In this document: positions 1 through 10,851 of the stretch, in pieces
Numbering within the stretch: position 1 is the first letter of the stretch
How the letters are laid out: each line of letters opens with the position of its first letter
Assembly: GCA_951394405.1 (NCBI GenBank)
Contig: OX596342.1
Coordinates: 2,728,001 to 2,792,000 of the forward strand
Direction of reading: 5' to 3'
Origin: Coprinellus micaceus
Lineage: Eukaryota > Basidiomycota > Agaricomycetes > Agaricales > Psathyrellaceae
Length of the DNA: 64,000 nucleotides
The notes under the pieces: generated by a model
What the model saw: only the letters and a program-made list of their open reading frames with translations
Database searches by the model: none
Told to the model about the DNA's origin: nothing
Made by a program: the position numbers and the translations under genes

Positions 1-1743
1 AACTCACAAAACTTCATACCCCTTCAAGATCGGCCTGTTCTATAGAACGAGCGACGCCACCCCACTTAAGGCCCAATCCTAGAGGTACTTAAACCGAAAG
101 TAGAGGACGTGAACTGGGGCGGGCTGAGGATTGCCCTGCCTTAGCGTGCTTCGAGACCGCGGACCGGTGGAGCGCAACATCAGGTATCAAGTAGGAATCT
201 GTGGCGGCGGGTAGCTCAGTAGGATACAGTAGCTTCCTCGAGTGAAAGTCTACCAGGAAGTCCTGGTTTCATGACTACAACTGTTTTCGAAAAATGGCGC
301 GGTTTTGACGCTTCTAGGTTCATGGAAGGCCACCATAGGAACCTCATGGGGCGGTACTCTCAGTAAGCCTAGCTTTATAGGCCTTCTGCCATATACCTCC
401 TCCTAGCACAGTAATTCTGACCACAAATTTGGAGTGCCGAGAATGTGGTTTGCCGATTGCGGTCCGAAGAGGTGCGGCACATGTGGCGAACTCGATTTAG
501 GGCGCCGCGTCGGAAATTTCGCGCGACTCCGAGGCCGACTGCCGGCGTCCCACTTCCCTCTCTCCTCCACCGGCCCCACCATCTCGATGCCGTCATTCCC
601 TGCGATTCAATTCCCCCTCACCTTCCATCCAGGAATTACTCAAGGGGACCAGCCATATGACAAGGTGTACGCCATGTCCTCGAGGGGCTCACTGAATTGT
701 CGGTACACGCCAGGGGTGGAGGAGCGACAAGGGAATAGGCAAAGGTATTGGGAATGAGATAGTTTGGCTGGTGACGGAGAGGGAAGTGATGTAGGTACGT
801 GTTCAAGGCTCGAATTTAAGGTTTATAATTCCATAGGGCGAGTCTGGGTGTCTGTCCCCACGAAACCGAACTTCCTTGAGGGTTGCCTCTGACAGGCCTG
901 CTTCTGTCTTTCTGAATCGCATTAGTGGATCGGGTCGGGGGTTGGAACAGATCCTTGGACTTGCTGTAGGGACACATTCCTCATTCCTCCTTGCAACTCT
1001 CAGCACTCTTCTGGGGTTCACCAGACACTCCGGCCAGCGAAAACCCCTACCTTTCGCGTCTCGCTCTGGCTCTGGTGCACTGTCCGCCCGACGACTCACT
1101 TCGTTTCTGGGTATCTCTCTAGAGCTGCCCACCCGTCACTCGAATCGAATGCTCGACCTCAGGTTCGAGCTTTGCCCGTGCGGAATCGAGGACCCGTTCT
1201 AGCTGGCGTTGAGAAGCGAGCACACCTCGCCCGCAAAATCCCCTTTCGATATGTGCTAGCTCTTTCCATCTGTTCCATCTGCACGCCTCCAATATCAATT
1301 TCCTTCCCTGCTTCCTCCTCCTCGCCTCCATGCCTAGCGCTCGTGTCTCCAGCCCTGCAGGCTCGGTCAGGCGTCGCGGGTACATCTACTCCTAGTAGCG
1401 CCTGCGCAATTGGAGTCGGCGGTCTCCGCATTGCTTCCCCACCTTTCCCTCTAAATCCAGCTGCTTATAGCATATTCACTGGCTCGCTGGGACTTTCATG
1501 CGTGATATTCGACTGAATGTCACTCAGACGGACGGAAACACATCCCAATCGAGATATCTGGAGACTTCGGGATGCTGTGCTAGTTCCAGTTTAGCGAATT
1601 CTCACCCAGCCCTCGAACTCCTGTTTTGACCCGGTGAACACTGGGTCCGCTACGAGGCTCTCGATCCCCTCGTCCTCCCATTCGAAAACCTGGACCCTTT
1701 CCAATTGTTCGCCCTCCACCGGGATTGGCTTCCACTTCTTCAA
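1..1743. other. No gene supported
   Basis: I see no supported gene here. Open frames of about 70-115 codons occur on both strands (for example near 434-757, 876-1202 and 1172-1516), but none shows a recognisable domain, a convincing start context, or splice sites joining it to a neighbour. The stretch is the far 3' flank of the minus-strand F-box-like gene that follows. Confidence 0.5.
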
Positions 1744-2934
1744 CTAGGCAATGGGACCAATGCCGCCATCAGGATAGTATGACTTGGAGAACCGAGGGGT
1801 ACGCACCAAACCTGGTTTCAAATAGAAATTGATCCAGAGAAGCTGGGGAAATAGACGTGTGACCGACTCCATGAATGCTCGAAAGACTTCCTGTGATGGC
1901 GGTTCCCGAACATGAATCGAAAGGATCACGATTTCCTCGGGATCCAACGTAATTGCTACCCGCGTGTCGATCTTGAAATAGTGGTGAAAGAGGTCTCCGA
2001 GTGTTCGCGCCTGGTCGAGGGTGAGGAGCTCCGGCAAGAAGATGAGGTGCTGGTAGAATGGCCCCCGCGTGTATCTAACTCCGAACCACCTCGGGCGGGG
2101 GTCTCCCAACCCAACCGTCATAAGAGGTCGTTTGTTGAGGGATGAGATCAGTGGCGGGGGCCCCATCTGCGACGTGACATAGATCCCTAGTACCTTCAGG
2201 TGATCGTGTTTCTCGATGATTTGCTCCAGATCAAGGCATTCAGCGACGATCAAGGAATTTAACTGGAAGTGTCCCCCACTACGATTTGCGCCGCTGTCAA
2301 TCTCCTTGAACAGGAAAGAACGATATAGATAACGCACCACAGCATGCCGTTCAGTTTCTCGAAGTGGTGCTGGAGATTCTCCCTGAGCCGAATGTGAAGA
2401 TCTTTGAGGTTCCGCATGAGGGTCGCTGAGCTGAGGAAAAGCTTCATGATAGCCTCCTCTTCGGCTCCCGAGGCACCCCTGGAGAACTCGATATTGAGAT
2501 GCTTGACATACGATGCCTTATCGCCGCCCGCTGAAAGAGCCCTCAGAGGCCCAGAATGTTCGCAGCGCGTTCGAAGGATCAACGATGCGTAGAGTTCTTT
2601 CTCAGCGAGGTGCTGAAAGTCCTTGTTCACAAGCGAAAGACTTGCCAAGGCACCGCGGGAGCAGAACTCAACGACAGTGCTCTTGAGCTCGTTGGGGAGC
2701 TTTTCTTCGGTCTGTAATCGCGGGTAAGATACGTCATTTTAAACTGCCTTCCATCAGGAGGAACTCACTGATATATTCATCCGGAGATGGTAAGGCGTTG
2801 GCGGCGACAGTCGGCTCTGGGGCAGGGTGGACTACTATGGAGGTAGAGGCTCGTTTCGAACCGATCGTCACGGAATCTCCACTGTGTGCGACTGTGTGCG
2901 TACTGTCGGCCTGCCAAACAGCGCCTAGCACCAC
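1744..2934 (-). pseudogene. F-box-like protein gene, frame broken
   Basis: Minus-strand gene of the fungal F-box-like/LRR type. Just upstream of position 2648 the frame reads LPNELKSTVVEFCSRGALA and continues into SLSLVNKDFQHLAEKELYASL, a typical F-box start (LPxEL..., then SLVNKxF...AExxLY). The rest has the weak leucine spacing of the substrate-binding half of these proteins. A probable intron (GTGAGT donor near 2771, acceptor near 2705) separates this exon from an upstream exon running to about 2934; no ATG is visible there, so the N-terminus is open. Around 2335 the frame must shift by one base: the upstream frame ends in VIYIVLS while the other frame gives VRYLYRSFLFKEID over the same DNA, and no intron of normal size fits. 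The gene is therefore probably broken. Such proteins normally recruit substrates to SCF ubiquitin ligases. Confidence 0.5.
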
Positions 2935-3403
2935 AAATTAAGGTGACCTTCCATTTGATGGAAGTAAGACCAAGGCGCTTATGAGGCTTTATGAGGTGCT
3001 CCCAAGTTCATATGACCGACAGCCCAAGCCTCTGACTTGAATATTGGCGAAGGGACCAGCGATCTGGCGCGGCGCTCTTGCCAGGTTGACGGACTCGACG
3101 TCGTATTGGTGAGGAGGGGAAGGATGGAGCGATAATTGGCATATGGGTGATGCACACGGCGCCCGGGCGCACTGCGTGTAGTCGTTCCAACGCCAGGGGC
3201 GGATCCACAGACACACAACGGAGCATTGGAAATCATGGGCTGTGGAGACTTCGACGATGAGCACACGCACACAGAACGAGTGCTTTTAAGGGAAGTTGTT
3301 GAGCCGATTTTCCTCAGTGTACGGGATACATTCACCCACCCATCATTGTCAAGAAACACGCTGGTCGTGCTGACATTCTCCTTTAAACTCTCCCCACTTC
3401 AAT

Positions 3404-3977
3404 ATGCGCCTTTCGAATATCACCTTCGCTGTGGCCGTGGCCTTATCCGCCCTCGGTCATCGCACTGTTTTCGCCGCACCCGTAGGAGTACGTGTTCGCA
3501 TGTTCTGATTGTATTGAATGCCAGGCACTCATTCTGACTACCCCTGCCCGAAATTAGAGTACTGTCGCTACCCAATATTTGGCAGTAGGCGACACCGGTC
3601 ATCTCGACGTCCGAGCTAACCCTATCGAGGTCAGCTCTTTGGACGCTCGGGAGGCCAATCTTGAGCCCACACTTGTCACCCGTGGAGGACGAGCAGAGAC
3701 TCCAGCCGAAAGAAGGGCCAGACTCCGCAGAATCAAAAATCGGAAACGCCGCCAAGGAGGACATCGACCTGGTGTCGGCGTGCAACCGCCGAAGAAGTCG
3801 TTCGGAAAGAAATTCGGGAAGATCCTCCAGAATCCAAATACCTACACCGCGGCGGGGCACGCCCTTGGGGGTGCAGTGACCGCGTATGCGAACCACCAAC
3901 AGAGCCGAGGGAAGGAAAGTAGGTTGGCGCCGATTGCGGGGGTTTACAATGGCATTGTGAACGCGAACAACGGGTAG
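3404..3977 (+). CDS. Small secreted cationic protein, two exons
   Basis: Exon 1 (3404-3487, 28 codons) is a signal peptide: MRLSNITFAVAVALSALG followed by HRTVFAAPVG, with an A-x-A-like cleavage site. The intron is 3488-3557 (GTACGT...TTAG). Exon 2 (3558-3977) continues in phase, giving 167 aa in total. The mature part has an acidic first third, a strongly basic middle (RRARLRRIKNRKRRQG, around residues 90-105, with several Kex2-like dibasic sites), then KKSFGKKFGK and a glycine/alanine-rich tail that may be a weak amphipathic or membrane-associating stretch (AAGHALGGAVTAYA). There is a single Cys-poor domain and no enzyme motif. I do not recognise the family; a secreted peptide precursor or effector-like protein is possible. 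It is a stand-alone gene between a broken F-box-like gene and a tRNA. Confidence 0.65.
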
Positions 3978-4177
3978 GGGTCGGATAGGAGGCGGTTATC
4001 GAATGCTATGTAAAGCAGGCGTTACAAGATGTAGTTGTAGGCTAGGCACTGCCTCGTTCCTCGTTCAATGACATAGGCTAGATTGTCGTCTGGGCACTGG
4101 GGATGCACTGGGAGATGCGGACTCCCAAGGCGCTACCCCTTTTTCACTGAATTGAGCCGTACCGCGCTCTCCTCCAA

Positions 4178-4249
4178 TCCGATATGGTGTAGTGGCTAAC
4201 ATTATCGCCTCTCACGCGATAGCCCGGGGTTCGATTCCCCGTGTCGGAA
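4178..4249 (+). tRNA. tRNA-Glu (anticodon CTC)
   Basis: A 72-nt cloverleaf can be folded by eye. The acceptor stem TCCGATA pairs with TGTCGGA (one T-G wobble). The D arm is GTGTAGTGGCTAAC. The anticodon stem TATCGC/GCGATA encloses the loop CTCTCAC, so the anticodon is CTC (reads GAG). The T arm CCGGGGTTCGATTCCCCG holds a perfect B box. No intron; the CCA is not encoded, as expected in eukaryotes. Confidence 0.95.
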
Positions 4250-6710
4250 CGTTTTGCCTGGGTCCTGGGACCCTGTTGGCGATTTCGCTGAACCGCTTTA
4301 GACTCTAGACTTCAGAGTCTAGAGCCCAGGACCTACAGTGTCCCACGGTGTGTTCGGACAGTTAAGAGCAATTACCTCATTGTACGGCTTTGGTGAGGCT
4401 TCTGAATGAGATAGGGGCACCATTGTGTAGGCAAAATACTTGTGTACACGCGCTTTTCAACAGCACGATTTTAGGATGGAAACTCATCGAGTTATGAATT
4501 TATTTTGATGAAGGGGTCGAATTTCGGCTTGTCCGGCGCGTTCCTGGGTTTTCGGACACGGCCAAATTGGCAGGGGCCAAACAATGTTAAACATAGGCTC
4601 TGAGCCCCTCCCGAATGCCGACAAAGGGATTGACTGCCCCAAAATGCACATCATGGCAACTTGGCTGATAGAAAATGTGCATTGAGTGTTTGTCGATGGT
4701 ATCCAGGAGTATTTACGCCCCCAAGTGCGCGCTTACATGAATTACGCTTTCAATACCTTTCTCTCGTGATTCTGGGCGATTTCGGCGAGAATGCTCTCTC
4801 GTACTCCAGAAAAAATTCAAGGAAATCTATATAGTCCATAAATCGAATTCTAAAGGTCTTAAAATACCATTCCAACTCGCTCTATGCCCTTGGCATCCAT
4901 GGTGGACCTGTCAGCATCTCACTATTCTCCCCTGTTTCCACAGAGAGAGGATTTTGACCTGGTTGATTGTACGAGCCACGGAATACCATGCTACGGTCTG
5001 GTTGGGGGTCAGACTGCATTTATATACTCAATTCACCATAAAGACTTGGTGGGTACCACCAGCGAAGCGCCTGTCTTCGATTTACGAAGCAGGGGGCCAG
5101 CCTTCCAGACTCAGACAGCCTGCTAAGTAAGGAAAAGGTGCCGTGATGGCATGGGGGGCGTACATTTCGGCGAATTCGAAAGCAACTAGGCATTCCTACA
5201 TGTTATTTTGGATGTCTATGGCGAGCGACAAGTCTCTACTTTACGTTCATGTAAAAATATTGGGCGGGAGAGGCCATTTATGACCTCAAAATGTCGTTTG
5301 TCCGAAAACTCAGTATGTCCGAGAACCCCGTGATGCACTGTATGACTTTTAAGTTTTTACCCTGGTTATCTGGGGGCAGCTGGAATGTTTAGATTGCCTG
5401 GTACTACGGAATGAGTTCAATCAACCCCTGTTCGATTCCAACTTTCGGAGATGGACTCATCCAATCCTTCACCCGGGCAATCGGGCCTCCCCGTGTCTGC
5501 AACCCTCTCTATACAATATTCAGGCCCATGGACTACTACATGCTATTGCTTCTCAACGGCAGACGTTCTATATTTCGATGCAGGCCCACGAAGGCCGGAC
5601 CGCACCCATATGGAGTTCTGACCCCACAATTAGTCCCCAACTCATCGCGGATGGGCGCTTATTCCTGACTCGGCTAGATAGCAACTCAGTTCGACACGGA
5701 GAGAGGCCGAACCTCGTTCGCCCGAGACTTAGCATGTACACCACGGGAATCCAAGGTGACCGAGGCCCCGCTCAACAAGTATTGTATTGCCGTATTATTT
5801 CAAACCACCGGGAGGAGGTATGTGTGCGTCGAAGGGGAGCTAATATGACAAACCATGGTTACCTCGATCAACGTGGGTCAGGATATGGTACAAAACGCCC
5901 CCACGACGAATTCCAAAAACCCGTTTTCGTGGAGAAATGATATACCACCCCTCAATCTGCCCCGGGGATAATTTGGCCCATGGGGATTCAATGTGAGTTC
6001 TATTCCGCCCAAGTCGGGATACAGAAGTCTCCGAATCTCCTCAAGCCTTTCGATTAGCATCTCCCAAGGTCACAGAAGCCCGCGTGTTAGCTATGCTTTG
6101 CGATACCCAAGTGTACACACTATCGCGGTGTGCCTCTAGTCAGCTGCTCTCATTACGTTTGCTCATGAGAGCGCTAAGACTGGTAAGGAACCCGATTACA
6201 CACTAGTAATGATGAATGTAGGTGCACGACTGAATAGATTGTGGACTGACATTCCTAATCTGAGGAGCTGAAAGATCATATGAACTTGTACGAAGAGGGG
6301 TTCAGATACAACGTGATGGTACTTGTGGGTACCCATCGTGCGGTATTACGCCGTCATTGTAGACAACTGCAGACAGTGCGGCAATGAACGTACTCAAGGA
6401 GTTGCGAGTTTTCGTTCCTGCGACATACGAGTTCTATTTACTCTCATCTCAGCGGTCTCTTGGTCGTACTTAGGGCATCATCCAATGTCGTCAGAAGCCG
6501 AGAAGCCGCCGGAACAGGAGGCGCTCGTCTCAAGTGCCGCAGTCGCCTGATAGGGTGACATGGCTTCGTTCAACCACACTCCGGCCTTAACGCCGCTATC
6601 CCTCTCAGGCTCTCACTGGAGTCAAATTTGGACCCTGTTCATATCGATGGCTGCTTGCTTGGACTTCCTTCAACCATCCACAATGACGGGCTGACCGGAG
6701 AGCAACCACG
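4250..6710. other. No gene supported
   Basis: About 2.5 kb without a supportable gene. Open frames at 4884-5126, 5411-5668 and 5578-5940 have no domain, no signal sequence and no plausible splice partners. The sequence is AT-richer in 4450-5400. No clear repeats were seen. Confidence 0.45.
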
Positions 6711-6719
6711 CACTGTGGG

Positions 6720-8389
6720 GGATAATTCTATTTGGAAACCCCGTCTGCGGGGTTTCTTGCTTGGAAACCCTGTCTGCGTCCGGAGTGATCACGGCTGTTC
6801 TCCTGAGGCGCATCACCGATCGCGGCCGGAGAGCGCGCCCTGCCCGACTCGAGCAATCCGGGTCGCCTTGGGGTCGCCACTGTGTGCCAATGCGGGACTG
6901 TCTGTAAGAGGGATCTGTGCACGGGTGAATGCAAGGGGCGTATTGAATGCACAAGCTAACAGACCAAATATCTGGACTCGGATTCCGAACTCTTGGTTGC
7001 CCCGCTTGTTCATTAATTTTTTGTGCTACATGCATTGACCTCTGGAATTTAAATGAGGTGTCCGAAATGGCCTGTAAGGCGGAAGTCATGAATATACCTT
7101 CGCCTTGAGCAAGGTTGGTCCAGGTGTGCCATTCAATTCTGTGTTCCCCCATTTCAATCGCTATTCTGTGAAAAGCGTGTACTAATACGACGCGTGCGAG
7201 TGATGCATATAGAGTTGTCATGCGGGAATTAGTAGTCTCCCGAGTTCCCTGATGACTCCTCGCAACTACAATTTCCGATTGTGTGAGGCCTTCGGGAGTG
7301 CGCATTACCTAACCTTTTCCACTCGGCTTGCCGGGAGTCGGGACGTACCTACCTCCCCTCTCCGAAAGTCCACTTTAGTACCTCAACTTTAATATGACCA
7401 GCTGCAGACATTCAGCCCAATTCCCTGCACGAGACTTGGGCTCGTCTCCCATCGCCTTCCAGAGAAGATGCGAGCCGGTCACAATCTAATGCCATGACCC
7501 ATCGCCGTGTGCAACTTGAACTCGCCAAAGGTCTATGTACCTGCATCTGAGTGTCATTAGGGGGAAGATGAGGCCAGTATATGGTCACTCAGGGTAAAAG
7601 GATCCCTTATTGACAGGCAAGGGAAATCTGGTTTGCGGGCAGTAAGGTCATGAAGACGCGAGCCACAGCAATGGCGGTGGACCTGGCACCGTATAAGCCG
7701 AGCAGCCAGAGCTTCGCCGATTGTCCCAACCATATGCACATCATCAGTGACTGCATTCGCTCCGGGTTCTCAAGGGCCCTACTGTGTATAGCAGACCAAT
7801 TTATCTTACTTTGTCATCCAAGCGTTTGACAAACGACTATCGAAAAATATCGATTGGCTTGTTTGACACCAAGTTTGCATCGCAGTTGGTGCCACCAAAT
7901 GTGGATCACCTAGTCAACGTCCAACGGCCTCCAAACCTTTTCACAGCGCACTTGGGGTGTTTCCTAAGGCATAGCAGAGATGCGTCAAATTTTGTATTCT
8001 CATGCAAGCTCGAGGTTTACGAGGCTGATCATCCAAATTACTTGACAACTACCCCCCCTCGGTACAAATAATCTCTTATTCCTCCTTTCTGGCTAGAGGG
8101 AGACACACTTGACAGGACCAACTACTTACTACGCCATGTGAATCTCTAGCTACAGTGGGCATTCATATATAAGCGCCCATCTGCGCGCGCGCGAGCCGTG
8201 ATAGGAACTCGGTTGGCTTGGATCCATGCCCGCCTCGCCGGGCGCGCGGTGAGCGCATCACACCACCATCGCCGTTCGGCGCCGACCATCAACCGGGCAT
8301 GAACCCCCTCGGGATATCAAAAATCGTCGAGGGTTTCCAAATAAACCCGGGTCTATCGGCGCAGACGGGGTTTCCAAATAGAATTATCC
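6720..8389. mobile_element. Non-autonomous TIR element A (Mutator-like target duplication)
   Basis: The left end starts GGATAATTCTATTTGGAAAC at 6720 and the right end is its reverse complement, ending at 8389. Thirty bases match perfectly (6720-6749 against 8360-8389). The element is flanked by a perfect 9-bp direct repeat CACTGTGGG (6711-6719 and 8390-8398), a target-site duplication of the length made by Mutator-like transposases. Inside the left end, TTGGAAACCC(C/T)GTCTGCG occurs twice (about 6732 and 6761). The 1,670-bp interior has no convincing gene, so the element must depend on a transposase elsewhere. A second member of the same family lies at 12842-13586. Confidence 0.85.
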
Positions 8390-8488
8390 CACTGTGGGAG
8401 ATGTGTAATTGACCAGGGAGTTGAATAGAGTTGTAGCCGCGTTAGGCCCACCGATCGCGTAAAGCCTCCTATATCTCCCTCAGGCTGG

Positions 8489-8497
8489 TATATATAG
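8489..8497 (+). promoter_or_regulatory. TATA-like box of the MFS gene
   Basis: TATATATAG lies about 115 bp upstream of the MFS start codon at 8610, between a pyrimidine-rich stretch and the coding start. Its position suits a core promoter; this is inferred from sequence only. Confidence 0.4.
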
Positions 8498-8609
8498 TTG
8501 AGGTACGCGTTACAGCATGCTTAGAGTTCCTTTCTTCCGCCCCCTGTCGGTATCTGAGGTCTTGAGCTTCTGCTTCTCATCCTCTAGACGCCCGTCGGTC
8601 GCTCTCACC

Positions 8610-10670
8610 ATGTCGGACTCAGTATCTAAGGCGGGATCCAAGGGGAGCGAACTCGACGTTACCGTGGCCGACTCTGAGAAGCTATCCGAGAAGGTAGACG
8701 CTCCTCCCGTACCCCTCGACGCTCACTATGACCCTGCACTCGTTGCCCGCGTCAAGTCAGTCCATTCTTCCCCTTACACTGATTCGGAAGGGCCAAGCCT
8801 GAGCTCGCAGCTCGCTTCCTACCACCTGACTCGAAGACACGATGCTAACCTTTTGCTTCCCTTCTTCACATCCAGGAGGAAAATTGACTGGCGAATGCTT
8901 CCATTGCTTGGGTTCGTGTATTCGATTTCTCTGATCGACCGAACAAATTTGGGAGTCGCCCGAATTGCAGGAATGCAGCAAGACTTGGTACGTAATTCCA
9001 TCTGTCACTGACCCCATCGCATTCCTAAACCCACTCTAGCACTTGAATATCGGCGAGCGATATAGTATCGCGTCCATGGTATACTTCCCTCCATACATCC
9101 TCCTGTGCGCCCATTTTCCCTTTTGTCCATTCCGATACCCCAGGCTGAGAAGTCGGAACCCCACAGAGAAGTCCCGGGTAACGTCATCCTCCGATGGCTT
9201 GGTGCCCGTTCCTGGATTACCATCTGCGTCGTTGGATGGGGCGCAGCGCAGACCGGCATGGCCTTCGTACCTACCTGGGGAGTTCTTTGCCTGACCCGCG
9301 TACTTCTTGGGGCGTTTGAGGTGAGCCCACACGTCGCATATGAGCAAGGCTTCATTTCATTCGGCTGACCCATCTGCATGCAGGCAGGCTTCTTCCCAGC
9401 GATGGCGTTCATAATAACTACGTGGTACAAACGCGCCGAAGTCCAGAAACGCTTGGCGGTCTTCTACCTCACTGCCATCCTCCTCACGGGTTTCTCGTCC
9501 ATCCTCGCGTACGGACTCCAGTTGATTGGTAACCGGGGCGGACTCACAGGGTGGAGGTGGATATTTCTCATCGAAGGCTTACTCACAATATGTCTGGGTG
9601 TTGTGACCTGGTTCTACATCCCCGACTTCCCCGACAAGAATACGTTCTTGACGAAGGAGGAGACGAAACTGGTACTGGACAGGATTGAGGCTGACCGGCA
9701 AGATTCGTTACCTGATCCGATGACGGGGAAGAAGATACTCAAGCATATGGCAGATCCGTTCCTTTGGTCGTGTGGTACGTTCATCTCCTCCTGAACTCTG
9801 TCAGCACAAGGGGCTGAGAAGAACTTCCAACGCAGCGTTTATGTTTATGAGCTCAACGATGCCGGCCTACACCATCGCCTTCTTCACTTCGATTCTGCTT
9901 CAGGGGATGGGCTTCGGGATCAGAGACTCCTTAGTGCTTGGGGCACCACCATACGTCGCAGCTGTACGCGTTTTTCGTCGATCCACTTCCGCCCGGAGTA
10001 CCCTACTGACACCATACCTGGCGAATCTTAGGCTATTTCAACATACGCTTTCGCTTGGCTAGCCGATAGGACGCAACGGCGCGCGCTTTGGATCTTCGTG
10101 CAGAGTCTCATCACGATTACTGGTCTCTTTGTCACGGGGTACGGGAAACTGAATGGGGTGAGGTACTTTGGCTTGTTCCTGATCAACATGGGGGCGTCTG
10201 GGTGTATCCCGACCATTCTCGCCTATGTAAGTGATCCTCACTACGTAGCGTGGCGCCACACCACTAATGCATAAATCCTCGCCAGAATGCGAACAATATC
10301 GTTTCGCATAGCAAGGTAAGCAGGATCTTCAGGAGAACTGGGACATCGGTTTGACCCGCCTCTGTTTAGCGATCCGTATCCACTGCGATTATCGTTGCCT
10401 TTGGGGGTGTTGGGGGAATCTTCTCAACACTCGTCTTCCGCCAAAAAGACTACCCCACGTATGTTCTCCATGGTCCCTCGCGTACTCTAAAGCGCTCGCT
10501 CACACACATTGGGCAGCTATATGCCGGGAATATGGGCAACGCTAGCATGCCAATTCTTCATGATTACACTCCTCTCTATAAACACCTTCGTGTTCCACAG
10601 GCGCAACAAGCTCGCAGCTGAAGGGAAGCGGGTAAACGAGGAGACTCCCGGATTCTACTACATGCTTTGA
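8610..10670 (+). CDS. MFS permease, anion:cation symporter (allantoate/nicotinate-permease type)
   Basis: Ten exons join in phase: 8610-8755, 8876-8987, 9040-9104, 9167-9320, 9384-9774, 9836-9963, 10032-10226, 10286-10315, 10370-10458 and 10517-10670, giving 487 aa. The start ATG at 8610 has a good context (tcaccATG). After a hydrophilic N-terminus the protein reads RKIDWRMLPLLGFVYSISLI and then DRTNLGVARIAG, the signature opening of the Dal5/Tna1-like family of fungal plasma-membrane permeases. Next come TM2-3 (YFPPYILLEVPGNVILRW), GLTGWRWIFLIEGLLT before the large loop, and the second half with FAWLADRTQRRALWIF. The substrate (nicotinate, allantoate, pantothenate or another organic anion) cannot be read from sequence. 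Length and layout are normal for the family. All splice sites are GT-AG, no stop interrupts the frame, and the gene looks functional. Confidence 0.92.
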
Positions 10671-10851
10671 TTGTTACAACTTACGGAAGGGGCGCTGACC
10701 GGTCAGACGGAATTGGCTCCTACCACTCACTATTTATGGATCGCTCTTGGGTATTGTATGGGTGTATAATCTGGAGATTGTTGTACAAAACTAATGTAAC
10801 ATGATACATAGACCGCCGGGGACCAGGTTGAGCACCGACATGAGACGCACT

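Noticed and set aside
200..275. tRNA-like stretch with a good A box (TAGCTCAGTAGG)
   Set aside because: No B box of the GGTTCGAnTCC type and no acceptor stem could be paired; at most a decayed tRNA or SINE head.
6670..7305. 211-codon open frame, minus strand
   Set aside because: It runs across the left end and target duplication of element A, has no domain, and shows no coding-like conservation.
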